From positions 1 through 64,000 of the forward strand of contig SHBX01000009.1 in the NCBI GenBank assembly GCA_004211785.1: a stretch of 64,000 bases of DNA, in the 5' to 3' direction. Under the pieces are notes generated by a model. The model saw only the letters and a list, made by a program, of their open reading frames with translations. It made no database searches and was not told the origin of the DNA. Source of the stretch: Winogradskyella sp. (lineage in GTDB: Bacteria; Bacteroidota; Bacteroidia; Flavobacteriales; Flavobacteriaceae). Positions 27,135 to 35,282 of the stretch are shown here, piece by piece (the first letter of the stretch is position 1; each line of letters opens with the position of its first letter). The position numbers were made by a program, and so were the translations under genes.

Positions 27135-27563
27135 ATGATAACTGACTACTACTCCATTTTAAACATTGAGAATAATGCCGATTTAGAAACCATCAAAAAA
27201 GCATTCCGAACACAAATTGCTTTATATCATCCTGAAAATAATAAATCACCAGAAGCCAAAGAGAAGTTTGATATTTTAATTGAAGCTTTTAATGTACTTT
27301 CAAATGATAAAAAACGTAAGGAATACGATATTATACTAGAAAAAAGCTTTTCTAACAAGCCAATGGTAATAACTCCTAAAGAAGAAAAAAACTATACAGA
27401 TTGGCAAAAAGAAGCTAAGAAGAAGTCAAAAAAATCATGGGAATCTGACTTAACAGATTTATTACTTCTAGATTTATTTTTAGACGTTGGCATGTTTGGT
27501 GTGTTTGATGACTTTGGAGATATTATCGGAGACACTATCGGTGATGTCTTCGATTTATTCTAA
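27135..27563 (+). CDS. divergent J-domain (DnaJ-like) protein
   Basis: Protein of 142 residues with an N-terminal J domain (about 3-68): DYYSILNIENNADLETIKKAF is typical of helices I-II. The invariant HPD loop needed to stimulate DnaK reads HPE (32-34). The Lys-rich middle is followed by an acidic, hydrophobic tail (LLLLDLFLDVGMFGVFDDF) that could be a membrane or protein interface. It may be a specialised or impaired co-chaperone. Its last 9 bases overlap the 3' end of the convergent LytTR gene. Confidence 0.8.
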   Translation: MITDYYSILNIENNADLETIKKAFRTQIALYHPENNKSPEAKEKFDILIEAFNVLSNDKKRKEYDIILEKSFSNKPMVITPKEEKNYTDWQKEAKKKSKKSWESDLTDLLLLDLFLDVGMFGVFDDFGDIIGDTIGDVFDLF

Positions 27564-28310
27564 CCAATTTTTAAAATCTTTTACGCGTTCTCGTGCCACA
27601 ATAATATCTTGTTCATTAAACGTCTTTAATTTTATTTGCAACCTAGAATTGGTGTAGCTTACCATATCTTTTATAGCATTGATGTTGACATAAAACTTTC
27701 TGCTTATGCGGAAAAACACATGTGGTTCTAATTCATTTTCTAATTGGTCTAAAGTGGAATCTAAAAGATAGTTTCTTCCTTCTTTAGTATATGCATAAGT
27801 GCCCTTATTTTCGCTATACACACATTCAATATCTTCAATGTTTATAAGCTTTAAATGCTGACCTACTTTTACTGAGAAACGCTTTTTATATTCGCGTTCA
27901 ATAGGGTTAACTAAAAGGTTTTTTATATCGTTAAAATCAAGTGTTACTGCTTGTCTCTGTGGTGAACGCTCTTTGAACTTATCTACTGCAATTTTTAAGT
28001 CTTCGTCATCTATTGGTTTTAATAAATAGTCTATACTATTAAGCTTAAAAGCCTGAAGCGCATACTCATCATAAGCTGTTGTGAATATTACTGCAGATTT
28101 AATTTCTACAGCATCAAAAATTTCAAAAGACAAGCCATCACTTAATTGAATATCAAGGAATATTAAATCTGGATGTGGATTATTCTGAAACCAATCTACA
28201 GCCTCTTCAACAGAATGCAGCATTGTTTCTGCATTAATATCGATAGCATTTAGCATACGTTGCAAGCGTCTTGCTGATGGTTTTTCGTCTTCAATGATTA
28301 TGACATTCAT
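27555..28310 (-). CDS. LytTR-type response regulator
   Basis: The start at 28310 (MNVIIIEDEKPSARR) gives 251 residues and begins exactly at the receiver domain. An upstream in-frame ATG would add 15 residues with no homology. The receiver domain (1-120) has the phosphoacceptor Asp53 in IFLDIQ, and the LytTR DNA-binding domain lies at about 145-250 (YSENKGTYAYTKEGRNYLL, then FFRISRKFYVN). It is the last gene of the 2TM operon and the likely partner of the LytS-type kinase at 29353. LytTR proteins bind pairs of short direct repeats. Confidence 0.9.
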   Translation of the reverse strand: MNVIIIEDEKPSARRLQRMLNAIDINAETMLHSVEEAVDWFQNNPHPDLIFLDIQLSDGLSFEIFDAVEIKSAVIFTTAYDEYALQAFKLNSIDYLLKPIDDEDLKIAVDKFKERSPQRQAVTLDFNDIKNLLVNPIEREYKKRFSVKVGQHLKLINIEDIECVYSENKGTYAYTKEGRNYLLDSTLDQLENELEPHVFFRISRKFYVNINAIKDMVSYTNSRLQIKLKTFNEQDIIVARERVKDFKNWLE

Positions 28311-28345
28311 AATTTTCTGTCTGTAGTTTAAAATTTTATAATCTA

Positions 28346-28660
28346 TTATTCCCAAGTTTTATGGTCTTCGCCCATAAATTCTTGCATCTTTTTCTCTTCC
28401 CATTTTTTGTTGAAAATGCTTCGCCCTTTAAAAACTTTTATAGCATTAAGGACAACAAAAAAACCCCAAACTACAATAGTAGAATAGTTTATGGCTAAAA
28501 TTGTATTTGTATACTTAGTATCTTCAATAATTACAAGATTCCAAATAACACAAGCAACCACAACTAAATAGCCTACTAAATGAATGTAAAACCATTTGAG
28601 CTTAGATACCTTTTTTTTGGCTTCTATATAAAATAATTCTTCCTGTTCTCGATTATTCAT
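28346..28660 (-). CDS. 2TM domain-containing protein (copy 3)
   Basis: Small membrane protein of 104 residues with the 2TM architecture: a basic helix (EAKKKVSKLKWFYIHL), two membrane segments around 28-48 and 55-75, and the family's C-terminal signature (KKWEEKKMQEFMGED). The function is unknown. Two further copies and a fusion to the histidine kinase lie directly upstream in the same operon, so it probably tunes that sensor or forms a membrane complex with it. Confidence 0.85.
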   Translation of the reverse strand: MNNREQEELFYIEAKKKVSKLKWFYIHLVGYLVVVACVIWNLVIIEDTKYTNTILAINYSTIVVWGFFVVLNAIKVFKGRSIFNKKWEEKKMQEFMGEDHKTWE

Positions 28661-28662
28661 AA

Positions 28663-29019
28663 CTACTCGAATTTTCTATCTTTTTCGCGCTCTTTATCCA
28701 TGAATTCTTGGATTTTTCGTTGCTCCCAATTATTACCTAAAATAAAATTAAAACCAAACACGCCAATAAAATGAAACAGCAATCCTATACCCCAAAAGAA
28801 GGCTGTTGCATAAGGTCCAAATCCTTTAAATCCACTTCCGGAATTTAAACCAATAAGTAAGATTAAAAAGATATTAACTACTATATATGATGCTAAATGC
28901 CAGTAAAAGCCTGTAATAGCTTCTACACGTTTTTTGGCACGCATATAAGCTTCTTCTTTTCTATAATCTCTGTCTTGAGACTGATTATTTTTATAGGGTT
29001 CTATGCTATATTTTTCCAT
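28663..29019 (-). CDS. 2TM domain-containing protein (copy 2)
   Basis: Protein of 118 residues: a polar head, a basic helix AKKRVEAITGFYWHL, two membrane segments (about 42-60 and 70-95) and the ending NNWEQRKIQEFMDKE. It is a paralogue of the neighbouring 2TM genes with the same tail signature, separated from them by 2-4 bases. Its role is presumed to be the same as that of the other copies; there is no direct evidence. Confidence 0.85.
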   Translation of the reverse strand: MEKYSIEPYKNNQSQDRDYRKEEAYMRAKKRVEAITGFYWHLASYIVVNIFLILLIGLNSGSGFKGFGPYATAFFWGIGLLFHFIGVFGFNFILGNNWEQRKIQEFMDKEREKDRKFE

Positions 29020-29023
29020 GATC

Positions 29024-29347
29024 TTATTTTTTTGAATTTAATTCTTCCTCCATGTATTTTTGAATCTTACGTTCTTCCCAATCGTAACCTAATAGTGATG
29101 GTAAAACAAATACGGTGAATGCATGTATCACTAGTATAATGCCCCAAATTATCCAGGAACTTAAAGTACTGAAGCTAAACAAATCTGCTTGGAAGGCTTC
29201 CCAACTATCCAAATTGTTAGACACTTTAAATCCAGTAATCATAATATTTATGATAAAATAAATACTTAAATGCGAGTAAAACTTCTTTAGTTTTTCAACA
29301 CGGCTTTTGGCGCGTTGCAGTTTTGAAATTGAATCTTGACGTTCCAT
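29024..29347 (-). CDS. 2TM domain-containing protein (copy 1)
   Basis: The start MERQDSISKL at 29347 gives 107 residues and leaves a 5-base gap to the kinase gene, matching the spacing of the other members. An in-frame ATG at 29362 would overlap the kinase stop. The protein shows the basic helix (RAKSRVEKLKKFYSHL), two membrane segments and a WEERKIQKYMEEE tail. Closest in sequence to the 2TM module fused to the kinase. Confidence 0.83.
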   Translation of the reverse strand: MERQDSISKLQRAKSRVEKLKKFYSHLSIYFIINIMITGFKVSNNLDSWEAFQADLFSFSTLSSWIIWGIILVIHAFTVFVLPSLLGYDWEERKIQKYMEEELNSKK

Positions 29348-29352
29348 AACTA

Positions 29353-30708
29353 TTAGTTCCAACGGTTATTATTATCTTCTTCACGCATAAATTCTTCGAT
29401 TTTACGCTCTTCCCATTTGGCTCCAAAAGCACCGTCATTGACAAATACTCTATAAGCTTGAAAAGCTAAGCCTAATCCCCAACCAAACATTGGGAACCAA
29501 AACCATTGTATGGTATGGCTAGAATATGTGTACCAAATAAATATTAGAAATGGTATAACTAAGCAATAGGAAACTAAACTTCCGTAAAATCCTTTAAGTT
29601 CTTCTAAACGCTTACGTGCTTTAACATAATTATCGTCTAGTCTGTTTTGTGGTAATTGTGATTGTCTCATGATTGATACTTGTTTTGTGAGCATTGGTAT
29701 GGCTACTGCAAAATCTTCTGCTCTTTGATTGATGATTACTTTTTTATTTGATAGCAGTTTGTAACGCTGTTTAATGTTTTCTAATCCTACGCCACTGCTC
29801 TTCTTTACAATTTGTTTTTTCTGTAGGTTATTCATAACAACTAAATAACCGCCATCTTCGTAAATTTTGATATGTAATGGTTTACTAGAAGTTACCATAT
29901 TATGCTTTACTGCATTTTCTAAAAGCAGTTGTAATGATAATGGTACAACACGGCTTTCGGGGTTTGAAGCTTTTTCTGGTATCTCAAAAATAATACTGTC
30001 TTCAAATCGCATTTTTAATAAAGACATGTACGTTTTTGCAAATCTTAACTCTTCGTCTACGGTTACTAAATCCTTACTTTTTTGTTCTAAAACATATCTA
30101 TAAACTTTAGATAAAGACGTAGTAAACTTTTGAGCGCTGTCTGGATTTTCTTCAATTAAACTTGTTAATACATTTAAACTATTAAAAAGAAAATGCGGAT
30201 CTAATTGATTTTTTAAAGCATCGAACTTAGCACTAGCTGCTCCAGCGATTACTTTTTGCTCCTTTATTTTACTTTTTTGATAACGGTTGTAAAAGTAAAT
30301 GACATAAAAAACAGAAACTATGGTCAGTGTAATCCAAACACCAAAACTATAACCACTCCAACTTTCTGTACTAAAAAATTCTTTTAAGCTACTACCATAA
30401 AATAATGTCACTATAAAAATTCTAAGCAAAAATATAGTTGCTATTGTAATGACTGTTGCTCCTATAATACCATATACAATTCGTTTTGCGACATCGTATT
30501 GGTCAAACGTTTGTCTTTTCATATACTCAAAAAAGAGTGTATTGACATAACTTAAAGCAAAACTATAAAGCATTGTAAAACCAAAATCTGTTAAGAATGC
30601 TTTTCGGGTACTGTAATCGAACCAGTTACCAGTAATCATGTTAGAAATGACTAACACAAGACAACCAATAAGTGCAACAACTAATATAGATTTTGGTGAT
30701 TTTAACAT
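29353..30708 (-). CDS. LytS/YehU-type sensor histidine kinase fused to a C-terminal 2TM domain
   Basis: Membrane kinase of 451 residues. The N-terminal four membrane segments (about 8-140) are followed by a His_kinase domain with phosphoacceptor His172 in DPHFLFNSL. The ATPase part has LLLENAVKHN (about 261-270) and VGLENIKQRY. From about 355 the protein continues with a full 2TM module (RKRLEELKGFYGSL, two membrane segments, WEERKIEEFM). The fusion ties the sensor to the three free 2TM proteins encoded downstream. The response regulator is the LytTR protein at the end of the operon. The signal sensed is unknown. Confidence 0.9.
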   Translation of the reverse strand: MLKSPKSILVVALIGCLVLVISNMITGNWFDYSTRKAFLTDFGFTMLYSFALSYVNTLFFEYMKRQTFDQYDVAKRIVYGIIGATVITIATIFLLRIFIVTLFYGSSLKEFFSTESWSGYSFGVWITLTIVSVFYVIYFYNRYQKSKIKEQKVIAGAASAKFDALKNQLDPHFLFNSLNVLTSLIEENPDSAQKFTTSLSKVYRYVLEQKSKDLVTVDEELRFAKTYMSLLKMRFEDSIIFEIPEKASNPESRVVPLSLQLLLENAVKHNMVTSSKPLHIKIYEDGGYLVVMNNLQKKQIVKKSSGVGLENIKQRYKLLSNKKVIINQRAEDFAVAIPMLTKQVSIMRQSQLPQNRLDDNYVKARKRLEELKGFYGSLVSYCLVIPFLIFIWYTYSSHTIQWFWFPMFGWGLGLAFQAYRVFVNDGAFGAKWEERKIEEFMREEDNNNRWN

Positions 30709-30717
30709 AATATAAAT

Positions 30718-31341
30718 TTACTCTTTACATTCTTTTATGACTTGTTCCGCTCTATTTTTTCCCCAATTTGGATGATATTTAGTTTCTGGCTCATAGCTGT
30801 CAAACATTGTAATAGAAGCCTCAACTTGCTCACAGAATGGCTTTGTGTCTTGTCCAAAATATCTAGCCGAACCCATAGCCCAATCTGCTTTACACATAGC
30901 TACTCTTGGGTTTGTTGCATCTATACTATAGGCTTTATTATACAATTCAGTAATCTTTGCCCCATATTTCATTCCGTATGTGCTACCATCAAAAGCAACC
31001 CAATTAGTATATATCTGACCCTGCATTACCAAAAGTTCTGGATTATTTTTACTTATTATCATAGCAGTGTTTAAGTGCTCTTGCGCTTTATCTAGCTGTG
31101 CTTTAAGTGCAGTTTCATCTTTCTCATTCCAGCTTTTTAAACTATTAATCTGTGCAATGTAATAGTGAGGTAACCAGTTGTCCTTTTCAGCATTGGCAAT
31201 ACGCTCAAATAAATTTATGGCTTCGTCTGCTTTATCAGATTGCCATAATTCAAAGGCTTTATCCATTCCTTTTTCAAAATTGGATTGTGCTTGAGTAAAG
31301 TTAAAAATTACAAGGCATATAATTAATACTATTTTTTTCAT
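30718..31341 (-). CDS. secreted TPR-like protein
   Basis: Protein of 207 residues with a signal peptide at 1-18 (ending FTQAQ). Two or three degenerate tetratricopeptide repeats are visible (FELWQSDKADEAINLFERI and AQEHLNTAMIISKNNPELL), followed by a Trp/Tyr-rich C-terminal half. Conserved in this position next to LytS/2TM genes in many flavobacteria as far as I recall, which would suggest a periplasmic partner of the sensor; that recollection is not verified here. The HK gene starts 9 bases downstream. Confidence 0.75.
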   Translation of the reverse strand: MKKIVLIICLVIFNFTQAQSNFEKGMDKAFELWQSDKADEAINLFERIANAEKDNWLPHYYIAQINSLKSWNEKDETALKAQLDKAQEHLNTAMIISKNNPELLVMQGQIYTNWVAFDGSTYGMKYGAKITELYNKAYSIDATNPRVAMCKADWAMGSARYFGQDTKPFCEQVEASITMFDSYEPETKYHPNWGKNRAEQVIKECKE

Positions 31342-31367
31342 GATTTGTGTTTTTGATGATTGAAGAG

Positions 31368-31790
31368 TTATAATGTAATGTCTATAGTTTTGTCTTCTTT
31401 AAGTTCAAATTTGGCATCCTCCCATTTTGGTGGTCCCATAAAACCTTTGGCATTATTAGAACAGCCATAATCTTCTTTTGGAATTCCCAAAAAATTAGTG
31501 TCCATTTTACCATTATCATTTTCATCGTGAATAAAAGAAATAGCATAAACACCATTAGGAACATCTTTAAATGCAATTGTGCTTTTGTCTTCACTTATAG
31601 TTCCAATGGCATTTTTAAAACGTTTGCTTAAAAATTTGTCTTCAGAGTCATAAAGGCCAATTAGAACTTTGCCTTCTTCACTGTCTAACCCACTAATATT
31701 TACAGTAATATCATGAGTTTTTGCGTCTTGTAGTATTACAAAAGTTGCCTTAAGTAGTAGCATAATTAATATTCTTACGATTGTTGACAT
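31368..31790 (-). CDS. DUF2141 domain-containing secreted protein
   Basis: Protein of 140 residues with an N-terminal hydrophobic segment (about 5-20) that acts as signal or anchor, then a DUF2141 beta domain: ITVNISGLDSEEGKVLIGLYDS, YAISFIHDENDNGKMDTNF and GIPKEDYGCSN. The DENDNGKMD loop looks calcium-binding. The family is uncharacterised and usually periplasmic. It is the first gene of the seven-gene operon that ends with the LytTR regulator. Confidence 0.85.
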   Translation of the reverse strand: MSTIVRILIMLLLKATFVILQDAKTHDITVNISGLDSEEGKVLIGLYDSEDKFLSKRFKNAIGTISEDKSTIAFKDVPNGVYAISFIHDENDNGKMDTNFLGIPKEDYGCSNNAKGFMGPPKWEDAKFELKEDKTIDITL

Positions 31791-31906
31791 GATGATTGTT
31801 TTTAATTTGATTCAAATATCCGAAGACCTTCTTGATATAAAAATCAAACTTTACCCAATTGTAGTTTTTTAATGATGAATTGTAACAATAAAATATTTAA
31901 TTTTAT

Positions 31907-31929
31907 AAAGGTATATAATGTATACCTTT
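31907..31929. promoter_or_regulatory. perfect 9-bp inverted repeat in the DUF2141/LCM intergenic region
   Basis: aaaggtata-(taatg)-tataccttt lies 21 bases upstream of the methyltransferase GTG and 117 bases upstream of the DUF2141 start, in the divergent intergenic region. It could be an operator for a dimeric regulator, or an attenuating hairpin in the methyltransferase leader because TTTTAG follows. Seen by eye; no regulator is identified. Confidence 0.45.
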
Positions 31930-31950
31930 TTAGTTTAAAAATACGCATTA

Positions 31951-32790
31951 GTGAATCGTACAAAAAACATACATGTAAGTGATACCGCATTTGTTACCTG
32001 TGGATTCAGAAGGCTTAATGAAGCACTAAGCGGAGACAGTTATGCAAAACTGTGGTACAATTCAAAAGCAGAAATTATACTTAAAGATTATTTAGCTGCT
32101 GTATCAACAGAGGAAATAAATACACATTGTATTAGAAATCGATTTTTTTTAGAAACTATTAAAACAGTAGTTAAGGAAAATAAAATTGAAGTCCTTATTA
32201 ACTTTGGGGCTGGATTTAGTATGTATCCCTTTTTACTATCAGAAAAATTATTACATATTGAAATTGATAAGCCTGAATTAGTTAAACACAAATCCAAAAA
32301 AATACAACAGTGGGTTAAAGATTATAAACTACCAGCAAGAAAAATTAATTTTATTGGTATTGATTTTAGTGAAAAATACGAAAACCAATTACGGCAAGAA
32401 CTTAAAGAGTTCGTAGGCGAAAAGAAGTGTTTTATTTTAATCGAAGGTGTCTTATTTTTTTTGAACACTAATGAAATCAATCGTTTATTTTCTCTTTTTA
32501 ATACAATTCAGTCTATCGGTGATTATATAGGAAGTGTCTCATACACGCATAACATTAAAACTACAGATGCTTACACACGACTTATAAAATATGCTACTCA
32601 AGGTGTTAAAGATGCTAGTAATGATGGATTTCAAACCATAGAACATGAATTTTATAAAACTTTAAAAAATTATAAACTTATAAATCATCAAGATTATTTT
32701 AGTTGCTCTGAAGTATATAATAACCAACCAAAATGCGAAAAAACAAATATTCTCAATGAGCATTTTTATATTCTAAAAAAACAAAAATAA
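31951..32790 (+). CDS. LCM-type (leucine carboxyl methyltransferase family) SAM-dependent methyltransferase
   Basis: Cytoplasmic methyltransferase of 279 residues starting at GTG (no nearby ATG). It has the LCM/PPM-like pattern: DTAFVTCGFRRLNEAL and an acidic SAM-binding region (VLINFGAGFSMYPFLL, LHIEIDKPELVKHK), then FILIEGVLFFL. The family O-methylates carboxyls or small molecules such as polyketides. The substrate here is unknown. It stands alone, with the TPR lipoprotein convergent one base past its stop. Confidence 0.78.
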   Translation: MNRTKNIHVSDTAFVTCGFRRLNEALSGDSYAKLWYNSKAEIILKDYLAAVSTEEINTHCIRNRFFLETIKTVVKENKIEVLINFGAGFSMYPFLLSEKLLHIEIDKPELVKHKSKKIQQWVKDYKLPARKINFIGIDFSEKYENQLRQELKEFVGEKKCFILIEGVLFFLNTNEINRLFSLFNTIQSIGDYIGSVSYTHNIKTTDAYTRLIKYATQGVKDASNDGFQTIEHEFYKTLKNYKLINHQDYFSCSEVYNNQPKCEKTNILNEHFYILKKQK

Positions 32791-32791
32791 T

Positions 32792-33493
32792 TTAAGGTCT
32801 AGAACCTTCGTAAGCATCAATATATTTTTTTGCCCTACGGTTGCCATTATTCAGTTCATAGGCATTTTTATAGTTTTCATAACCTTTAAGACTATCGCCA
32901 CTTTTAACATAAGCATCGGCAAGACTGTCATAAACATTATCGCTAATAGGGTGCAACTTCGTATTCATTATAAAAACACCAATGGCATCATCAAAATTAT
33001 TTTCTCTTAAATACCTATATCCTAATCGATTAAACTTATACTGGTTTATAAAATCACTCATAGAATCTTTCTCTTTTATTTTTAAAAACCCAACTAGCGC
33101 ATTGTCAAAATCTTTGTCATCTAAATACTGGCTTGGTGTTTTGTAATTATCTGACACTTTAAGATAATCATAACTCAAGCTATCAGGATTATTTTCTGCT
33201 ATTACAGCAATATAACGCTCCTTAGTATCTGGATGCACAACAAAACGCAGTTTCTTATATAAATCCGGGACAAAGAACTCATTAGTATCTGTCACAACTG
33301 GTTTCGTTTTTAAGCCACGCCATTTTATATAAAGCTGATTATCTTCATAAGATATGATCATAATATCATCGGCATTAAACAAATATTTACCAGAGGTTTC
33401 CTTTTTAAATGATTCTGAATAGTCTACGGATGAGGAACAGGCCGAAATTAAAACTGAAAGTAATAACAGCGGAAATAGTGATTTAGTTTTCAT
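32792..33493 (-). CDS. TPR-containing lipoprotein
   Basis: Predicted lipoprotein of 233 residues (signal with lipobox LISACSSS, residues about 16-20). A beta-rich region follows at about 35-120 and then TPR-like helices to the end (FDDAIGVFIMNTKLHPIS, YDSLADAYVKSGDSL). Such proteins act as adaptors in the envelope. Monocistronic on the minus strand, with its stop next to the convergent methyltransferase. Confidence 0.75.
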   Translation of the reverse strand: MKTKSLFPLLLLSVLISACSSSVDYSESFKKETSGKYLFNADDIMIISYEDNQLYIKWRGLKTKPVVTDTNEFFVPDLYKKLRFVVHPDTKERYIAVIAENNPDSLSYDYLKVSDNYKTPSQYLDDKDFDNALVGFLKIKEKDSMSDFINQYKFNRLGYRYLRENNFDDAIGVFIMNTKLHPISDNVYDSLADAYVKSGDSLKGYENYKNAYELNNGNRRAKKYIDAYEGSRP

Positions 33494-33532
33494 ATTGAAA
33501 ATTAAAGATTGATTGGTTTATGAGCAAAAAAA

Positions 33533-33552
33533 GTCTCACTTAATAGTGAGAC
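33533..33552 (-). terminator. rho-independent terminator of the cyclophilin-FKBP gene
   Basis: An 8-bp perfect stem (gtctcact with agtgagac, loop taat). On the minus strand it is followed by a run of seven T (bases 33526-33532 on the plus strand). It lies about 75 bases past the isomerase stop. Confidence 0.75.
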
Positions 33553-33577
33553 GATTTTATATTGAAAATGTTACGTT

Positions 33578-33621
33578 GTTCTCGATACATTTCGACAAAA
33601 GTCAAAACACTCAAACTGACA
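33578..33621. repeat. degenerate intergenic repeat fragment
   Basis: The stretch gttctcgatacatttcgac...tcaaactgaca resembles fragments of short interspersed intergenic repeats common in flavobacterial genomes. Only one partial copy is present, so support is weak. Confidence 0.3.
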
Positions 33622-33627
33622 CTTATA

Positions 33628-34560
33628 TTATTTCACATCCATAAGCTCAACATCAAATACTAAAGTTGCATCCGGTGGAATAACGCCACCAGCACCAGCG
33701 CTTCCGTAACCTAAATCACTAGGTATTACCAAACGTGCTTTATCACCAACATTAAGTAAACAAATACCTTCGTCCCAACCAGCGATAACTTGTCCTACTC
33801 CAACTTGAAAATCTAAAGGTGCATTTCTTTTGTATGACGAATCGAATACTGTACCATCAGCTAACTGACCTTTGTAGTGTACCGAAACTGTGTTTCCTTT
33901 TTCAGCTTTTTTACCAGATCCTTTTTGGATGACTTGATAACGTAAACCTGAAGCTGTTTCTTCAAAACCTACAGCTAATTTATCTAATTGTGCTTTCTTA
34001 GCTTCACGCTCAGCAGCTACTCTTTTTTCTCTTGCCCCTTCAAAAGTTCTGAATGCTTCAATAGCATTAAACCCTTCGGCAGCAGCACCAACTTTTACGA
34101 TTTCTAAGCTCTCAATAGCATCGCCTTGCGCAACAGCATCAACAACATCTTGCCCTTCAACTACTTTACCAAAAACAGTGTGCTTGCCATCTAACCAATC
34201 TGTAGCAATGTGTGTGATAAAAAACTGACTTCCGTTTGTTCCTGGACCTGCATTTGCCATTGACAATACACCTGGACCATCGTGTTTTAAATCTGGGTGA
34301 ATTTCATCATCAAATTTATAACCTGGATTACCAGTTCCTGTACCTTGAGGACAACCACCTTGAATCATAAAATCTGGAATCACTCTATGGAATTTTAACC
34401 CATCATAGTAAGGTGTTCCTTGAGGCTTTGCTGAGTTTTCTAAATTTCCTTCTGCTAAAGCCACAAAATTACCAACTGTACCTGGTGTTTTCTCGAATTC
34501 TAGGTTAACTAAAATAGCACCTTTTGAGGTATTGAATTTTGCGTATAAACCGTCTTGCAT
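33628..34560 (-). CDS. dual cyclophilin-FKBP peptidyl-prolyl isomerase
   Basis: A 310-residue fusion of two isomerase families. The cyclophilin domain at about 4-165 is shown by [22 protein letters not shown] and [11 protein letters not shown] basic helical linker at about 168-205 joins it to an FKBP domain at about 205-310 ([45 protein letters not shown]). Each domain catalyses cis-trans isomerisation at proline. Such dual-family immunophilins are known from Bacteroidota and spirochaetes. There is no signal peptide, so it is probably cytoplasmic. A terminator lies just downstream. Confidence 0.93.
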   Translation of the reverse strand: MQDGLYAKFNTSKGAILVNLEFEKTPGTVGNFVALAEGNLENSAKPQGTPYYDGLKFHRVIPDFMIQGGCPQGTGTGNPGYKFDDEIHPDLKHDGPGVLSMANAGPGTNGSQFFITHIATDWLDGKHTVFGKVVEGQDVVDAVAQGDAIESLEIVKVGAAAEGFNAIEAFRTFEGAREKRVAAEREAKKAQLDKLAVGFEETASGLRYQVIQKGSGKKAEKGNTVSVHYKGQLADGTVFDSSYKRNAPLDFQVGVGQVIAGWDEGICLLNVGDKARLVIPSDLGYGSAGAGGVIPPDATLVFDVELMDVK

Positions 34561-34640
34561 TGTTTTGTGTTTTATTTAAGGCTGCAAAGATAAGACTATA
34601 AGTAGTAAGTAAAAAGGCGAAAGTAAAAAGTTTGAAGTTT

Positions 34641-34743
34641 TGTTATTCTGAGTGCTTTGTGGAGGAATCTCATAGTTTTATGTTGACACGTAAGAACAAT
34701 GAGGTTTTTCGTCGCTCGTTTCTCACTCTGTCGAAATGACAAC
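34641..34743. repeat. interspersed palindromic intergenic repeat
   Basis: Left arm gttattctgagtgctttgtgg... with gaatctcat, and right arm caatgaggtttttcgtcgctcg... ending tcgaaatgacaac, are inverted relatives of one another. Both resemble the flavobacterial repeat typified by GTCATTCTGAGCG...GAAGAATCTCA, known from my general recollection. It lies between the isomerase and the 34805 gene and has no coding potential. Confidence 0.6.
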
Positions 34744-34780
34744 ATGTTAATAAGAAATTCGGAAAATTCAAATTAAGTCT

Positions 34781-34788
34781 TAGTTTTG
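34781..34788 (+). promoter_or_regulatory. candidate -7 element for the 34805 gene
   Basis: TAGTTTTG is a full match to TAnnTTTG and ends 16 bases before the ATG. A near-match TTC lies 20 bases upstream in place of TTG. Confidence 0.35.
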
Positions 34789-34804
34789 TTGAAAATAAAG
34801 TTGA

Positions 34805-35263
34805 ATGAAGTTTATTACAAAAATACTCGCTGGCATGGGAAATATTAGAGCGATGGAAAAGCTCCATGTTGATGACCATACAGAAGCCATTATAAAAGAT
34901 GTCGAGAATGCTCCTTTTGGTGTTTCTGAAAACAATGTGCTTTATGCGGGTTTAAATGAATTAGGTGGTTATCACTTTTTCCAAACTGTGGTTGTTGGAC
35001 AGTTTCATATTAAAACTTTAAAAGGTGCTGCACTTACTTTAAAAGGTGAAAACATAGAATTACAATTAAATTCTGATATGTCTGAGTTAGAATCTGATTA
35101 TTCTAACGTTTCAAATCGAAGTATCACCAAAATAGATTTCCAAATTGAAGAAGCAGATATCAAAACGCTACAAAATAGCAGAATTACAAGTATTCAGTTA
35201 AAAGCTAAAAAGCAGGATATTTTGTTTACTAAATATGAAAGTAGTATAGATGAGGAAGAATAG
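34805..35263 (+). CDS. conserved hypothetical protein
   Basis: Unrecognised cytoplasmic protein of 152 residues with no signal peptide or membrane segment. The middle is beta-rich (HFFQTVVVGQFHIKTLKG, GAALTLKGENIELQLNSD) and the C-terminus is acidic (SSIDEEE). No catalytic motif is visible. It stands alone beside recQ, with a convergent 19-base gap. No function can be assigned. Confidence 0.7.
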   Translation: MKFITKILAGMGNIRAMEKLHVDDHTEAIIKDVENAPFGVSENNVLYAGLNELGGYHFFQTVVVGQFHIKTLKGAALTLKGENIELQLNSDMSELESDYSNVSNRSITKIDFQIEEADIKTLQNSRITSIQLKAKKQDILFTKYESSIDEEE

Positions 35264-35282
35264 CTTGGTCAGCTAAAACTTG

